Shown: positions 22,631 through 35,813 of the stretch, one piece after another
Layout: each line of letters starts with the position of its first letter
Position numbering within the stretch: the stretch's first letter is position 1
Assembly: GCA_020725115.1 (NCBI GenBank)
Contig: DYFR01000013.1
Location: 23,650-87,649, forward strand
DNA: 64,000 nt
Origin: Thiohalomonas denitrificans
Lineage (GTDB): Bacteria > Pseudomonadota > Gammaproteobacteria > Thiohalomonadales > Thiohalomonadaceae
Direction: 5' to 3'
Translations under genes and position numbers: made by a program
Notes under the pieces: generated by a model
Database searches by the model: none
What the model was told of the DNA's origin: nothing
Seen by the model: only the letters and a program-made list of their open reading frames with translations

Positions 22631-23560
22631 TCAGTCCCCGCGATTCTCCCGCAACAGCTGCTCCACCAGGGCGAAATCCAGACACACCAGCCGCACCGGC
22701 TCCTTTTTCCCCTTCAGTACCAGCGACCGCTCCGCCCCGGCCCAGTAGTGCTGCGGCAGGTGGCAGTAGGAACTTTCGCTCAGGGCCACGTCGCAGCCGA
22801 TTTCCTTGGTGGCGCTTTCCAGGCGAAAGGCGGTGTTGACCGCATCGCCCAGCGCCGTATTGTCGGCGCCGATGCCGAGGGAGGCCATGCCGGTGTTGAT
22901 CCCGGCGCCGATACGCAATGGCTGCGGCAATTCGGGAAATGACAGCTTGAGCCGGGCCGTGGTTTCGGCAATTTGCCAGGCGGTATGCAGTGCCCTCATC
23001 ACATTGTCCTGCGCCGTATCATTATTCCAGCGCACGAAAACGCAGTCGCCGATGAACTTGTCGATGGTGCCGCCGTTCTTCTGGATGATGTCGCTGACAT
23101 CCTGAAACCACTTGCTCATCAGCCGTGACAGCGTCTGGATGGAAACCTGCTCCGACAGCGCGGTGTAGTTACGGATATCGGCTACCAGCACGGTGATCTC
23201 CTTGATCACCGGGCTATGAAAAATGACCGTTTGCTGAAACGAGATGGAATCGTTGAAGCGGGCCGGCTGCACCCCCTGTTCGAAGATGAACTCGGTCAGG
23301 CCGATGGAAATGCGATCACCATTACGCAACCGGGTAGGTACCGACACCCGCCCGCCGTTCACCGAGGTGCCATTGGAACTGCCGCTATCGATGATGTAGT
23401 AGTCGCCGCCGCCGAGTCGGCGCACCATGGCATGATTGCGGGACACCAGCAGATCGGTCAGCACGATGTTGTTGTTCTTGTCGCGCCCGATGGTCAGGGT
23501 ACTGCTGCACAGCTCCCGTTCCTGCGTGTTGTCCCGCATGTAGGTCAGATAGGCGGACAT
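22631..23560 (-). CDS. FHA-domain class III adenylate/guanylate cyclase
   Basis: FHA: LTIGRDKNNNIVLTDLLVSRNHAMVRR...DSGSSNGTSVNG; cyclase: ITVLVADIRNYTALSEQ...FIGDCVFVRWN...IGAGINTGMASLGIGADNTALGDAVNTAFRLE. Confidence 0.9.
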   Translation of the reverse strand: MSAYLTYMRDNTQERELCSSTLTIGRDKNNNIVLTDLLVSRNHAMVRRLGGGDYYIIDSGSSNGTSVNGGRVSVPTRLRNGDRISIGLTEFIFEQGVQPARFNDSISFQQTVIFHSPVIKEITVLVADIRNYTALSEQVSIQTLSRLMSKWFQDVSDIIQKNGGTIDKFIGDCVFVRWNNDTAQDNVMRALHTAWQIAETTARLKLSFPELPQPLRIGAGINTGMASLGIGADNTALGDAVNTAFRLESATKEIGCDVALSESSYCHLPQHYWAGAERSLVLKGKKEPVRLVCLDFALVEQLLRENRGD

Positions 23561-23611
23561 ACGATGCGCGCGCCATGTTTCCCTTGAGAACAGGCGTATC
23601 GCCAGACCGGT

Positions 23612-25267
23612 TCAGGCAAATACACGGCGGATTTCCTCCAGCGAGGTCACGCCCTGCAACAGCTTGGCCAGGGCATCATCGCGAATGGAGTTGACCCCCT
23701 GCTTGCGCAGCAGATCGGTTTCCAGGGCCATTCTGCCCTGTTCGAGCAGGTGACGCACATCCTCGGTTATCTCCAGCACCTCAGCCACGGCAATACGCCC
23801 GCGATAGCCGCTCTGCCGGCAATGCTCGCAGCCGACAGCCTCATGAACGGTCACCGTCGTCGGCGCGTCCGGCGCATCTTCCAGCCTGCCGAAATCCTGC
23901 TCCAGCAACTGCGGCCAGGACAGCTCCACCGGTCTCTTGCAGTTGTCACACAGACGCCGCAGCAGACGCTGATACAGCACCGCCAGCAGGGTGGCCGAGA
24001 GCATGTACGACTTGACACCGAAATCCATCAACCGTGCGATGGCGCCCTGTGCGTCGTTGGCCGTCATGGTCGACAGTATCAGATGGCCTGACAGGGCACT
24101 GCGCGCCACCGCCATGGCGGTTTCCTGATTGCGCACCTCACCGATCAGGATGATGTCCGCATCCTGCCGCACCAGATACTGCAACGATTCGGCAAAGGTA
24201 TAGCCTGCCGCCTCGTTGACATTGGTCTGCTGCACCAGCGAGAGCTGGTATTCGATAGGGTCCTCCACCGTGACCACATTGCGTTGCAGGATATTGGTGC
24301 GCCGCAGGGTTGAATACAGCGTGGTGGACTTGCCGCTGCCGCTCGGCCCCACGGTCAGGATGATACCGGACTGCTTGCGCAGGCAACGCTCCAGCACCGC
24401 CACCTGCGGCGCCTCGAAGCCGAGCCGTTCCAGCCGGTGCAGCGCCTCGGTCTTGGGCAGGATGCGCAACACCATGTTTTCGCCAAAGGAGGTTGGAATG
24501 ATGGCGACGCGGATATCGTAGGCAGTGCGCAGATAACTGAACGCGAAGCCGCCGTCCTGCGGCGAGCGCTGCCGGGTGATATCGATGTCGCTCAGCACCT
24601 TGACGCGGGAAATGACATTGCGATGGATATGCGAGGGAAACGAGAAGTAGTGATGCAGCACGCCGTCGACCCGGTAAAACACATGGGACGACAGCGCCTG
24701 GGGCCGGATGTGAATATCCGTGGCGCGATCCTTGATCGCGTTCTGGATCAGCAGATTCAGGAACACCTCGATATCAATATCGCGCTCGCTGGCCGCTTCG
24801 TCGACCAGACTGGCGATGCGATTCTCGATGGGATTTTCCAGCTCGAAATAATACAGCTCGATCGATTGCGCGATGAGCGCCTTGTCGCTGATGGCGAAAC
24901 TGATTTCCAGACCCGACATATCCCGCAGCAGGGACTCCAGCTCGGGGCCGGACGGGTCATGGGTCACCACCGTCAGCACGCCGCGCTTGATGCGCAGCGG
25001 CAGCACCGCATTGCCCAGCGCAATGTCCTTGGGCAGGGCCTGCAGCGCCTTCTTCTGCGGCACGGCAATGGTCAGATCGACATAGGGCAGCTTGTGCTGC
25101 GCCGCGATGGCATGGGCGATCTCGTCGGCAGTGACGAAATCCAGCCCCACCAGAATCTCTCCCAGATAGCCGGGGCGGGCCTTCTGCGTATGCAGCGCCA
25201 CTTCCAGCTGCTCGGCCGTGACATGTCCGGTGTTCAGCAGCAATTCGCCTATGGGACTGTTCTTCAT
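23612..25267 (-). CDS. GspE/PilB-type secretion ATPase
   Basis: N-terminal T2SSE domain; Walker A VGPSGSGKSTTLYSTLR; VEDPIEYQL; IGEVRNQETA; zinc motif CDNC...CEHC. Confidence 0.9.
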   Translation of the reverse strand: MKNSPIGELLLNTGHVTAEQLEVALHTQKARPGYLGEILVGLDFVTADEIAHAIAAQHKLPYVDLTIAVPQKKALQALPKDIALGNAVLPLRIKRGVLTVVTHDPSGPELESLLRDMSGLEISFAISDKALIAQSIELYYFELENPIENRIASLVDEAASERDIDIEVFLNLLIQNAIKDRATDIHIRPQALSSHVFYRVDGVLHHYFSFPSHIHRNVISRVKVLSDIDITRQRSPQDGGFAFSYLRTAYDIRVAIIPTSFGENMVLRILPKTEALHRLERLGFEAPQVAVLERCLRKQSGIILTVGPSGSGKSTTLYSTLRRTNILQRNVVTVEDPIEYQLSLVQQTNVNEAAGYTFAESLQYLVRQDADIILIGEVRNQETAMAVARSALSGHLILSTMTANDAQGAIARLMDFGVKSYMLSATLLAVLYQRLLRRLCDNCKRPVELSWPQLLEQDFGRLEDAPDAPTTVTVHEAVGCEHCRQSGYRGRIAVAEVLEITEDVRHLLEQGRMALETDLLRKQGVNSIRDDALAKLLQGVTSLEEIRRVFA

Positions 25268-25468
25268 GGCTCACCTCGATCCGGCTCCTGCCCCAATGAT
25301 GGCGCAGCCACCGCGCCCGCGCCAGCCCGCCGCCGCGCTTCTTGTATTTCACGCCAGGTTCGCTATCTTGAATCCCGAAGACCGGCGGGACGGAGCCGTG
25401 CTACGCTGTAGCGCCGTACCGTGGATACAGGCCATAGCTGCCGTTGCCTGCTGAAGAAGGAGTGACAC

Positions 25469-25969
25469 ATGACCCCACAAAGTTCCGCCAGCGGAGATAC
25501 GGCTGCCGAGTTCCAGAAGCTGATCCGTTGCAACGTGGTCGGCCCCCATGGCGAGAACGGCGTCCGCTTTGTGGCGCTGGAGTGCTTTTCGTTGTGGGAA
25601 CACATGATGCGCACGCGTCATGCTTTCGAATGCCGCAGCTACTCAGTCTGCCTGTGGGTGCCGGCGGACGAATTTGAACTCAAGGCCGCCGTGTTTTCCC
25701 ACGGCGGGACGGTCGAGGCGGTGGGACGGTTCAATTTCTCCATCTTCGACGACACCTACCACTACACCTACACCGCCTCCCGCTACGTGCCCGATGTGGA
25801 CGCCGAACGCTTCCGGCAGGCGATGCTGGCGCATATCCCGGAGGATATCCGCCGCAGCAACCGCTTCGATCTCGAAGCCGTCCCCGGTTATTGCGTCGAA
25901 AAGGAGAACGTCGCCAGCCGTGATAGCCTGGTACTGGACCTGTACCACGGCCTGCACGACATTTACTGA
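25469..25969 (+). CDS. Hypothetical protein
   Basis: 166-aa ORF preceded by aaggagtgacac RBS; no family recognised. Confidence 0.5.
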   Translation: MTPQSSASGDTAAEFQKLIRCNVVGPHGENGVRFVALECFSLWEHMMRTRHAFECRSYSVCLWVPADEFELKAAVFSHGGTVEAVGRFNFSIFDDTYHYTYTASRYVPDVDAERFRQAMLAHIPEDIRRSNRFDLEAVPGYCVEKENVASRDSLVLDLYHGLHDIY

Positions 25970-26403
25970 TCCAGCGTGCGGCGATCCACGACGGTGAAGT
26001 CGACGGTCAGCGCCGCACCGTCCCTGAAGGTCAGGGTGACAGGAATCTTCGCCCCGGCGCTCATGCCGCGGCTCTTGTACATCATCAGGTGATAGCCGGT
26101 TTCCTGGTTGAATGCCAGACTGCCCAGGGGCGGAATTTCAAGCTCGGGCTGAAATACCATGCGCGCCATCTCGTTAACCACCACGGACTGGTGTATTTCG
26201 ATGCTTTCCGCGTTGGGACTGAAGGCACCCACCAGGTAGCGGGGCTCCGTACCATCGTTGTGCAGCACCATCCACCCCGCCGTCACCGAGAGCATCGGCG
26301 GAATTTCCGCAATCCAGGGCCCCTCCACCCGCATCTGCTCTGCCTGCTGTTCGGCACAGGCGAGCATCAGCAGTGAAATGACAATAAGCACTATTGGGCG
26401 CAT
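25963..26403 (-). CDS. PCu(A)C-type copper chaperone lipoprotein
   Basis: Lipobox LMLACAEQ; His/Met motif IEIHQSV...EMARMVFQ...GYHLMMYKSRG. Confidence 0.8.
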   Translation of the reverse strand: MRPIVLIVISLLMLACAEQQAEQMRVEGPWIAEIPPMLSVTAGWMVLHNDGTEPRYLVGAFSPNAESIEIHQSVVVNEMARMVFQPELEIPPLGSLAFNQETGYHLMMYKSRGMSAGAKIPVTLTFRDGAALTVDFTVVDRRTLDQ

Positions 26404-26540
26404 CAGATTCCACTCTCCCACTACAACCGGCATGAAGTGCCGATCATTGTGCCGCATGCTCCTGCACAGGGAAAGCTTGCCGGGCCAATGTCGCCACGCG
26501 GACTGCGCACAAGCCGTCCGTCCGCATCACGACGGCATGG

Positions 26541-26563
26541 AAAAGGGGCTTGCGCCCCTTTTT

Positions 26564-26567
<4 letters not shown>
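26541..26567. terminator. Rho-independent terminator
   Basis: aaaaggggcttgcgccccttttttt. Confidence 0.75.
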
Positions 26568-30145
<3,578 letters not shown>

Positions 30146-30162
30146 GTTGTTTCCACTAATCC

Positions 30163-30345
30163 TCAGTCCGCGAATGAACGCGGATATTTAACCTAAAAAC
30201 CTTAGTCCGCAAATTAACGCAAATGGACGCAAATATTCAGGGTGTTACGCAGGTGCGCCACACACCCGATGGGTAGAGCGGTGCGACTGGTTAACGGCTG
30301 GATCCTTCGCCTTTATTTGCGTCCATTTGCGTTCATTTGCGGACT
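30163..30345. repeat. Family A-type short element (aaatgaacgcaaat arms) between gltD-like gene and nifJ
   Basis: ccgcgaatgaacgcggat...tccgcaaattaacgcaaatggacgcaaat...atttgcgtccatttgcgttcatttgcgga. Confidence 0.75.
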
Positions 30346-30376
30346 CAATGCCTTTTCGATGCAACAGGCAGGGATT

Positions 30377-32011
30377 TCAGCGCGCAGCCGTCTCGGCAAT
30401 CATCTCGATGGCGTGGCACGGGCACTGTTCGGCACAGGTGCCGCAGCCGGTGCAGCGGGCATAGTCGTAACGATACTTCTTGCCCGGCCCGAGCTTGATG
30501 ATGGCGTCCTCGGGGCAGGAGCCGTAGCAGCCGTCGCACTCGAAGCAGTTGCCGCAGGACAGGCAGCGCTTGGCCTCGTACACCGCATCGTGTTCGCTGA
30601 TGCCCTGCAGGATCTCCTCGAAGCCGCCGAGGCGCTGCGCCAGCGGCAGATGCGCCTGCTCCACCTGCGGCGCCTGGGTGCGATACCACAGCTGCAACGC
30701 CTCGTGATTGACGATGGGATGCTTGGGATGGGGGCGGTAGGTCTCGCCGCGCAGCCAGGCATCGATGTGGCGCGCGGCCTTCTTGCCGTGGCCGGTGGCG
30801 ATGGTCACCGAACGCTCGGACGGCACCATGTCGCCGCCGGCGAAGATGCCGTCGGCGCCGGTCATCATGGCGGCGTTGACGATCACCGTGCCGTCGGCCT
30901 TGAACTCGATGCCGGGGATGCGACCGAGGAAGCCGGTGTCGGTCTCCTGGCCCACGGCGAGGATCAGCGAGTCGGCCTCCAGCTTCTCGAAGCGGCCGGT
31001 GGGACGCGGACGGCCCTTGTCGTCCAGCTCCATGATCTCCACCTCGATGGTGGAACCGTCGATCTCCTTGATGGAGCGCAGCCAGTTGAACTTGACGCCC
31101 TCTTCCAGCGCCTCGTCGGCCTCGAAGTCGTGGGCGGCCATGTTGGCGCGGTCGCGGCGGTAGATGATCATCGCCTCGTCCACACCCATGCGCTTGGCCA
31201 CGCGCGCCGCGTCCATCGCCGTGTTGCCGCCGCCGTAGATGGCGACACGGCGGCCGAGGGTGACCTTCTCGCCCTGCTCCACGCTCTTGAGGAAGGACAC
31301 CGCATCCATCATGCCGCGCGCATCGCGCGCCGGGATGTCGATCTTCTTGGAGATGTGCGCGCCCACGGCGACGAATACCGCATCGAAGTTGCCGGCGGTC
31401 TTCTCGCCCAGCACGTCATCGACGCGGTAGTTGAGGCGGATCTTCACGCCCATGTCCTCGACGCGCCTGATCTCGGCCTCCAGCTCGGCACGCGGCATGC
31501 GGTAGGCCGGGATACCGAAATGGATCATGCCGCCGGCCACCGGGCCGGCCTCGTAGATCTCCACCGTGTGGCCGAGGCGGGTCAGGTGGTAGGCCGCCGA
31601 CAGGCCGCTGGGGCCGCCGCCGATGACCAGCACGCGCTTGCCGCCCGGGCGCGGCGTGTACTGGGGCTTCCAGCCCTGCTCCATCGCCAGATCGCCGAGG
31701 AAACGCTCGACGGCGTGAATGCTCACTTCCTGGTCGGTGTAGGCGCGGTTGCAGGAGGTTTCGCAGGGGTGATAGCAGACGCGGCCATGGATGGCCGGGA
31801 ACGGATTGTTCTCGATCAGGGTCTGCCAGGCCTCCTCATAGCGGCCGGCCTGGGCCAGCGCCAGCCAGGCCTGGATGTCCTCGCCGGCGGGGCAGGCGTT
31901 GTTGCAGGGCGGCAGGAAATCCATGTAAACCGGGCGGCGCGAACGCGCTGCACCCGTGCCCTTGCCGAACTTGTCCGGGTCCAGGCGTGCAGTCATATCC
32001 TTGGAGTTCAT
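30377..32011 (-). CDS. GltD-like FAD/NAD(P)-binding oxidoreductase with C-terminal 4Fe4S domain
   Basis: PPCNNACPAGEDIQ; KRVLVIGGGPSGLSAAYHL; C-terminal CLSCGNCFECDGCYGSCPEDAI...CTGCGTCAEQCPCHAI. Confidence 0.88.
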   Translation of the reverse strand: MNSKDMTARLDPDKFGKGTGAARSRRPVYMDFLPPCNNACPAGEDIQAWLALAQAGRYEEAWQTLIENNPFPAIHGRVCYHPCETSCNRAYTDQEVSIHAVERFLGDLAMEQGWKPQYTPRPGGKRVLVIGGGPSGLSAAYHLTRLGHTVEIYEAGPVAGGMIHFGIPAYRMPRAELEAEIRRVEDMGVKIRLNYRVDDVLGEKTAGNFDAVFVAVGAHISKKIDIPARDARGMMDAVSFLKSVEQGEKVTLGRRVAIYGGGNTAMDAARVAKRMGVDEAMIIYRRDRANMAAHDFEADEALEEGVKFNWLRSIKEIDGSTIEVEIMELDDKGRPRPTGRFEKLEADSLILAVGQETDTGFLGRIPGIEFKADGTVIVNAAMMTGADGIFAGGDMVPSERSVTIATGHGKKAARHIDAWLRGETYRPHPKHPIVNHEALQLWYRTQAPQVEQAHLPLAQRLGGFEEILQGISEHDAVYEAKRCLSCGNCFECDGCYGSCPEDAIIKLGPGKKYRYDYARCTGCGTCAEQCPCHAIEMIAETAAR

Positions 32012-32161
32012 TGAGTTTTCTATATCTCTCAGTCAGTTAGCCAAAAACACCCGGCCAGGGAAGCGCAAAAATGGGGGGCATTGTACCTGACTCACGAAGA
32101 ACCAATACTAAGTATTAAAAAATACAATACTTGATTCACCTATCGAACAACGGCCGGGCTG

Positions 32162-32920
32162 TCAGCCTGAAGCGGCAGTGAGACGGCGGATGCGGTAATT
32201 GAGCCGGCAACTGCGGCGGGAGGGATCGAGTGCCGGAAAGGCGACCAGCTGGCGGCGCAGCTGGGCAGTGACGGTGGGCTGACGCAGAAAGGCGCCAACG
32301 GCATTGGCGTATAGCGGCGAGGTGAGCCTGAAGGCCGCGGGGTAGCGGCTGCGGATACGCTGATCATGAAACCAGGCGCAGGCCTGCAGCTCCCCGAGCG
32401 AACCGAAATTGGTCACCAGCAGACCCGTCGGTGCGAGCAGCTTGTCCAGCTGACGCAACCAGTGTCTGTCCGCCGCCACCGCCCGTTGCGGCTCGCCGCC
32501 GCTATCGCCGAACAGGTCGTCAACGATCATGTCGAAGGGGGCGCCGCGATATTCACGCACCCAGCGCAAGGCGTCGGCCTCATGCAGCGTGACGTTACGC
32601 GCCGCCACACCAAACCAGCGTCTGGCCACCGCCAGGTGCACCGGATTCAGCTCCACACCGACGATTGCCGACGGCGCGAGGAAATGGTTCAGCTGCCGGA
32701 TCACCGCGCCGCCCCCCACTCCCAGCATCAGCACCCGCCGCACCGCCTGCGGCGCGAAGAAGGCCGGCAGCATCAGCAGATCCCACAGGCTGCCGCTCAC
32801 CGGCTGGTGCGGATTGTACTGGCTGTGAAACACCCCATTGGTATACAGCCGTACCGAATTGCCGGCGCTGCGCACCTCATAGCGGGTAGCGCCATCCTGT
32901 TTGCACCAGAGCAGGGCCAA
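32162..32920 (-). CDS. Spermidine synthase-like methyltransferase-fold protein
   Basis: RRVLMLGVGGGAVIRQLNHFLAPSAIVGVELNPVHLAVARRWFG; FDMIVDDLFGDSGG. Confidence 0.78.
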   Translation of the reverse strand: MALLWCKQDGATRYEVRSAGNSVRLYTNGVFHSQYNPHQPVSGSLWDLLMLPAFFAPQAVRRVLMLGVGGGAVIRQLNHFLAPSAIVGVELNPVHLAVARRWFGVAARNVTLHEADALRWVREYRGAPFDMIVDDLFGDSGGEPQRAVAADRHWLRQLDKLLAPTGLLVTNFGSLGELQACAWFHDQRIRSRYPAAFRLTSPLYANAVGAFLRQPTVTAQLRRQLVAFPALDPSRRSCRLNYRIRRLTAASG

Positions 32921-32943
32921 GGGAATGAAACCAGCGAAGGGGG

Positions 32944-33522
32944 TTAACCCGACTTCTTCACAAACTTCGTCAGGATCACGATCTGCTGTCCCTCGACGCG
33001 GCCCTCGATCTGTTCGGGATTGTCCGCCACCAGCGAGATACCGCGCACGGCGGTGCCGCGCTTGGCGGTAAAGTTGGCGCCTTTCACGTCCAGATCCTTG
33101 ATCAGCGTGACCGTATCGCCCGCGGCCAGCACCGCACCGTGGGCATCCACATGCTGCACGGCGTGTTCATCGCTACCCTCTGCGCCGGCTTCAGCCCAGG
33201 CGCGGGTTTCGTCGTCCAGATACAGCATGTCGAGTAGCGCCTGCGGCCAACCCTCGGCACTGAGCCGCGTCAGCATGCGCCAGGCCATCACCTGCACCGC
33301 CGGCACCTGGCTCCACATGCTGTCGTTAAGACAACGCCAGTGATTGGCGTCAACCTGATCCGGGTTTTCGATCTGCCCGCGGCAGGTCTGACACACCAGC
33401 AAGCTCTGTTCGGCACTGCCATCTGAAGCAGGCGGAACCTCATACACGCCCAGTCCATCGGTGGCTCCACACAATTCACACGTGGAACCGCTGCGCGCAT
33501 GCAATGCCTGTTCAGTCGTCAT
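32944..33522 (-). CDS. PhnA/YjdM-type zinc-ribbon protein
   Basis: CELCGATDGLGVYEVPP...VCQTCRGQI...GDTVTLIKDLDVKGANFTAKRGTAVRGISL. Confidence 0.85.
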   Translation of the reverse strand: MTTEQALHARSGSTCELCGATDGLGVYEVPPASDGSAEQSLLVCQTCRGQIENPDQVDANHWRCLNDSMWSQVPAVQVMAWRMLTRLSAEGWPQALLDMLYLDDETRAWAEAGAEGSDEHAVQHVDAHGAVLAAGDTVTLIKDLDVKGANFTAKRGTAVRGISLVADNPEQIEGRVEGQQIVILTKFVKKSG

Positions 33523-33585
33523 TCTCGTCTCCGGTTTACAGGCGCAGATTATGCCGCATTCGACACGGCCGGTGCGCCCAGGCAA

Positions 33586-34215
33586 TCACTGCAGCGCGCC
33601 GCTACGGCGCAGTTTTTCCAGCACAGCCTCGGCGATGAGCCGATAGCCGGCAGCATTGGGATGAATCTGATCGGACTTGAGTGCGTTGTCGGAGAGAACC
33701 GCGGGAATGATATCCGCCTCCAGCGGCAGCTGCATGCGCTCGGCCAGATCGTAGTACAGCGCTGCACTCTCCAACCCGAAGATGGCGGGGCGGGGCACAC
33801 CCAGCAAAAGCACCGGCACACCCTGCGCACGGCTGACAGCCGCCATCTGCTCCAGATTGCGCGCAATCTCCGCGGTATCTTTCTTGCGCAGCATGTCATT
33901 GCCGCCCAGGCACAGAATCAGCAGCTGCGGCCGGTACTCTTGCAGGGTGTCGGTGAGCCGCTCCAGTCCGCCGGCCGTCAGCTCGCCCGGCACCCCGGCA
34001 TTGACCACGCGCCGCCCGCTCAGCTGCTCCAGGATCGCCGGGTAGCTCTGCTCCGGCCCCACACCGGAGCCGTAGGTAAGACTGTCGCCGAAGGCAAGGA
34101 TCACCGCATCCTGTGCCAGCGGCGGCAGCAAGCGCGGCTCCGGTGCGCACCCGGCAAGGGCGAGCAACAACAGGATGAGACAGCAGGTCTGGTGTATTGA
34201 ACGATGCATCGGCAC
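33586..34215 (-). CDS. SGNH/GDSL arylesterase (TesA-like) lipoprotein
   Basis: Lipobox LALAGCAP; ILAFGDSLTYGSGVGPEQSYPAIL; LCLGGNDMLR; SDQIHPNAAGY. Confidence 0.9.
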   Translation of the reverse strand: MPMHRSIHQTCCLILLLLALAGCAPEPRLLPPLAQDAVILAFGDSLTYGSGVGPEQSYPAILEQLSGRRVVNAGVPGELTAGGLERLTDTLQEYRPQLLILCLGGNDMLRKKDTAEIARNLEQMAAVSRAQGVPVLLLGVPRPAIFGLESAALYYDLAERMQLPLEADIIPAVLSDNALKSDQIHPNAAGYRLIAEAVLEKLRRSGALQ

Positions 34216-34402
34216 AGTTTATCAGGCGCTCGAACCTGTGGCCCATCACCTGGGCACGGCACAGCCTTTATTCTCGCCGAACCGTATCACCCGGCTCCCG
34301 ACGGCGCTAAAATGCCGCCACGGCATGCATATGCATCGATGCCCCATCCCGCCAATCCCACACGCCGACACCTCGAACAGCCATCCACACACGCTCATTG
34401 CC

Positions 34403-35260
34403 ATGAAAATTCCGAAACGAATCCAGCCTCTGGTCGACGATGGCCTGGTGGACGAGGTGATCCGCCCGCTGATGAGCGGCAAGGAGGCCGCCGTCTACGT
34501 GGTACGCTGCGGCGCCGAGATCCGCTGCGCCAAGGTCTACAAGGAAGCCGACAAGCGCAGCTTCAAACAGGCCGTGCAATACCAGGAGGGCCGCAAGGTA
34601 CGCAACAGCCGCCGCGCCCGTGCCATGGAGAAGGGTTCGCGTTTCGGCCGCAGCCAGCAGGAAGAGGCCTGGCAGAATGCCGAGGTGGATGCTCTCTACC
34701 GCCTGGCCGATGCCGGCGTGCGCGTGCCGAAGCCTTACGGCTGCTTCGAGGGTGTGCTGCTGATGGAGCTGATCACCGACGAGCTGGGCGAAGTGGCGCC
34801 ACGCCTGAATGATGTGTCCATGTCCGCCGAACAGGCGCGGGAAGACCATGCCGTCATGATGCAATACGTGATGCGCATGCTCTGCGCCGGGCTGGTGCAC
34901 GGCGACCTGTCGGAGTTCAATGTGCTGGTGGATGAAGACGGCCCGGTGATCATCGACCTGCCGCAGGCGGTGGACGCCGCCGGCAACAACCACGCCGAAT
35001 GGATGCTGGCGCGGGATGTGGACAGCATCACCACCTACTACGCCCAGTACGCCCCCGAGTTGCTGGGCAGCAAGTACGCCAAGGAAATCTGGGCGCTGTA
35101 CAAGAATGGTGAACTGCACCCCGAGTTCGAACTGACCGGCCAGTTTGCGGAAACCACCCGGAAGGCCGATGTAAACAGGGTGCTGCAAGTGATCGAGGCT
35201 GCCGCTGCCGAAGAACAGGAACGGCAAAGACGACGGCTCAATGCGGAAGAAACGGGTTGA
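34403..35260 (+). CDS. RIO-family serine protein kinase
   Basis: SGKEAAVYVVRCGAEIRCAKVYKEADKRSFKQ; LVHGDLSEFNVLVDEDGPVIIDLPQAV. Confidence 0.9.
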   Translation: MKIPKRIQPLVDDGLVDEVIRPLMSGKEAAVYVVRCGAEIRCAKVYKEADKRSFKQAVQYQEGRKVRNSRRARAMEKGSRFGRSQQEEAWQNAEVDALYRLADAGVRVPKPYGCFEGVLLMELITDELGEVAPRLNDVSMSAEQAREDHAVMMQYVMRMLCAGLVHGDLSEFNVLVDEDGPVIIDLPQAVDAAGNNHAEWMLARDVDSITTYYAQYAPELLGSKYAKEIWALYKNGELHPEFELTGQFAETTRKADVNRVLQVIEAAAAEEQERQRRRLNAEETG

Positions 35261-35328
35261 TCCGCAGGCATGCAGCAAAACCGGGTGTGTCAGAAATTCA
35301 GCACCTCACCGCCACACAGGGAAATGTC

Positions 35329-35691
35329 ATGAACACCTCTGAAACCATTTCTGTACGTTTGTCTGCCGCAGTGCTCCTGCTGTCCTTGACCGCCTGCTCG
35401 CCTCACCCCGCCACGGGAAACTGGACGACGGCCATAGACCCCGACAACGGCTTCAACCGGCTGGATATCACCTTCGAAGGCCATGCCCTCCTTTTCGAGG
35501 CCGGAGAGAAGGAAGCCGGAAGACGCTGCTTCTGGGCCGGCGAAAGCGCACAGGCCATCGCCATGACCTGCAAACCGGCCTTCGACACCAGCATCGAAGA
35601 ACGTTATCGCCTGACCATCGACACCGACGACACGGCAACCCTCATGCGGGATGGCAGGATGGCAGCACGTTTCTCGCGACAGCCGCGCTAA
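35329..35691 (+). CDS. Small lipoprotein
   Basis: Lipobox LLSLTACSPHP. Confidence 0.6.
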   Translation: MNTSETISVRLSAAVLLLSLTACSPHPATGNWTTAIDPDNGFNRLDITFEGHALLFEAGEKEAGRRCFWAGESAQAIAMTCKPAFDTSIEERYRLTIDTDDTATLMRDGRMAARFSRQPR

Positions 35692-35813
35692 ATCTCATGC
35701 CACGCACCCGGCAGGTGCCGGATTTGACTGCCAGCCCGCCAGTCCCGGCGTGTTCAGACCTGTTAAGCTGTGCATCAAGGCCCTCCCCGAAAGCGACGGC
35801 ACCTGAGAAAACC

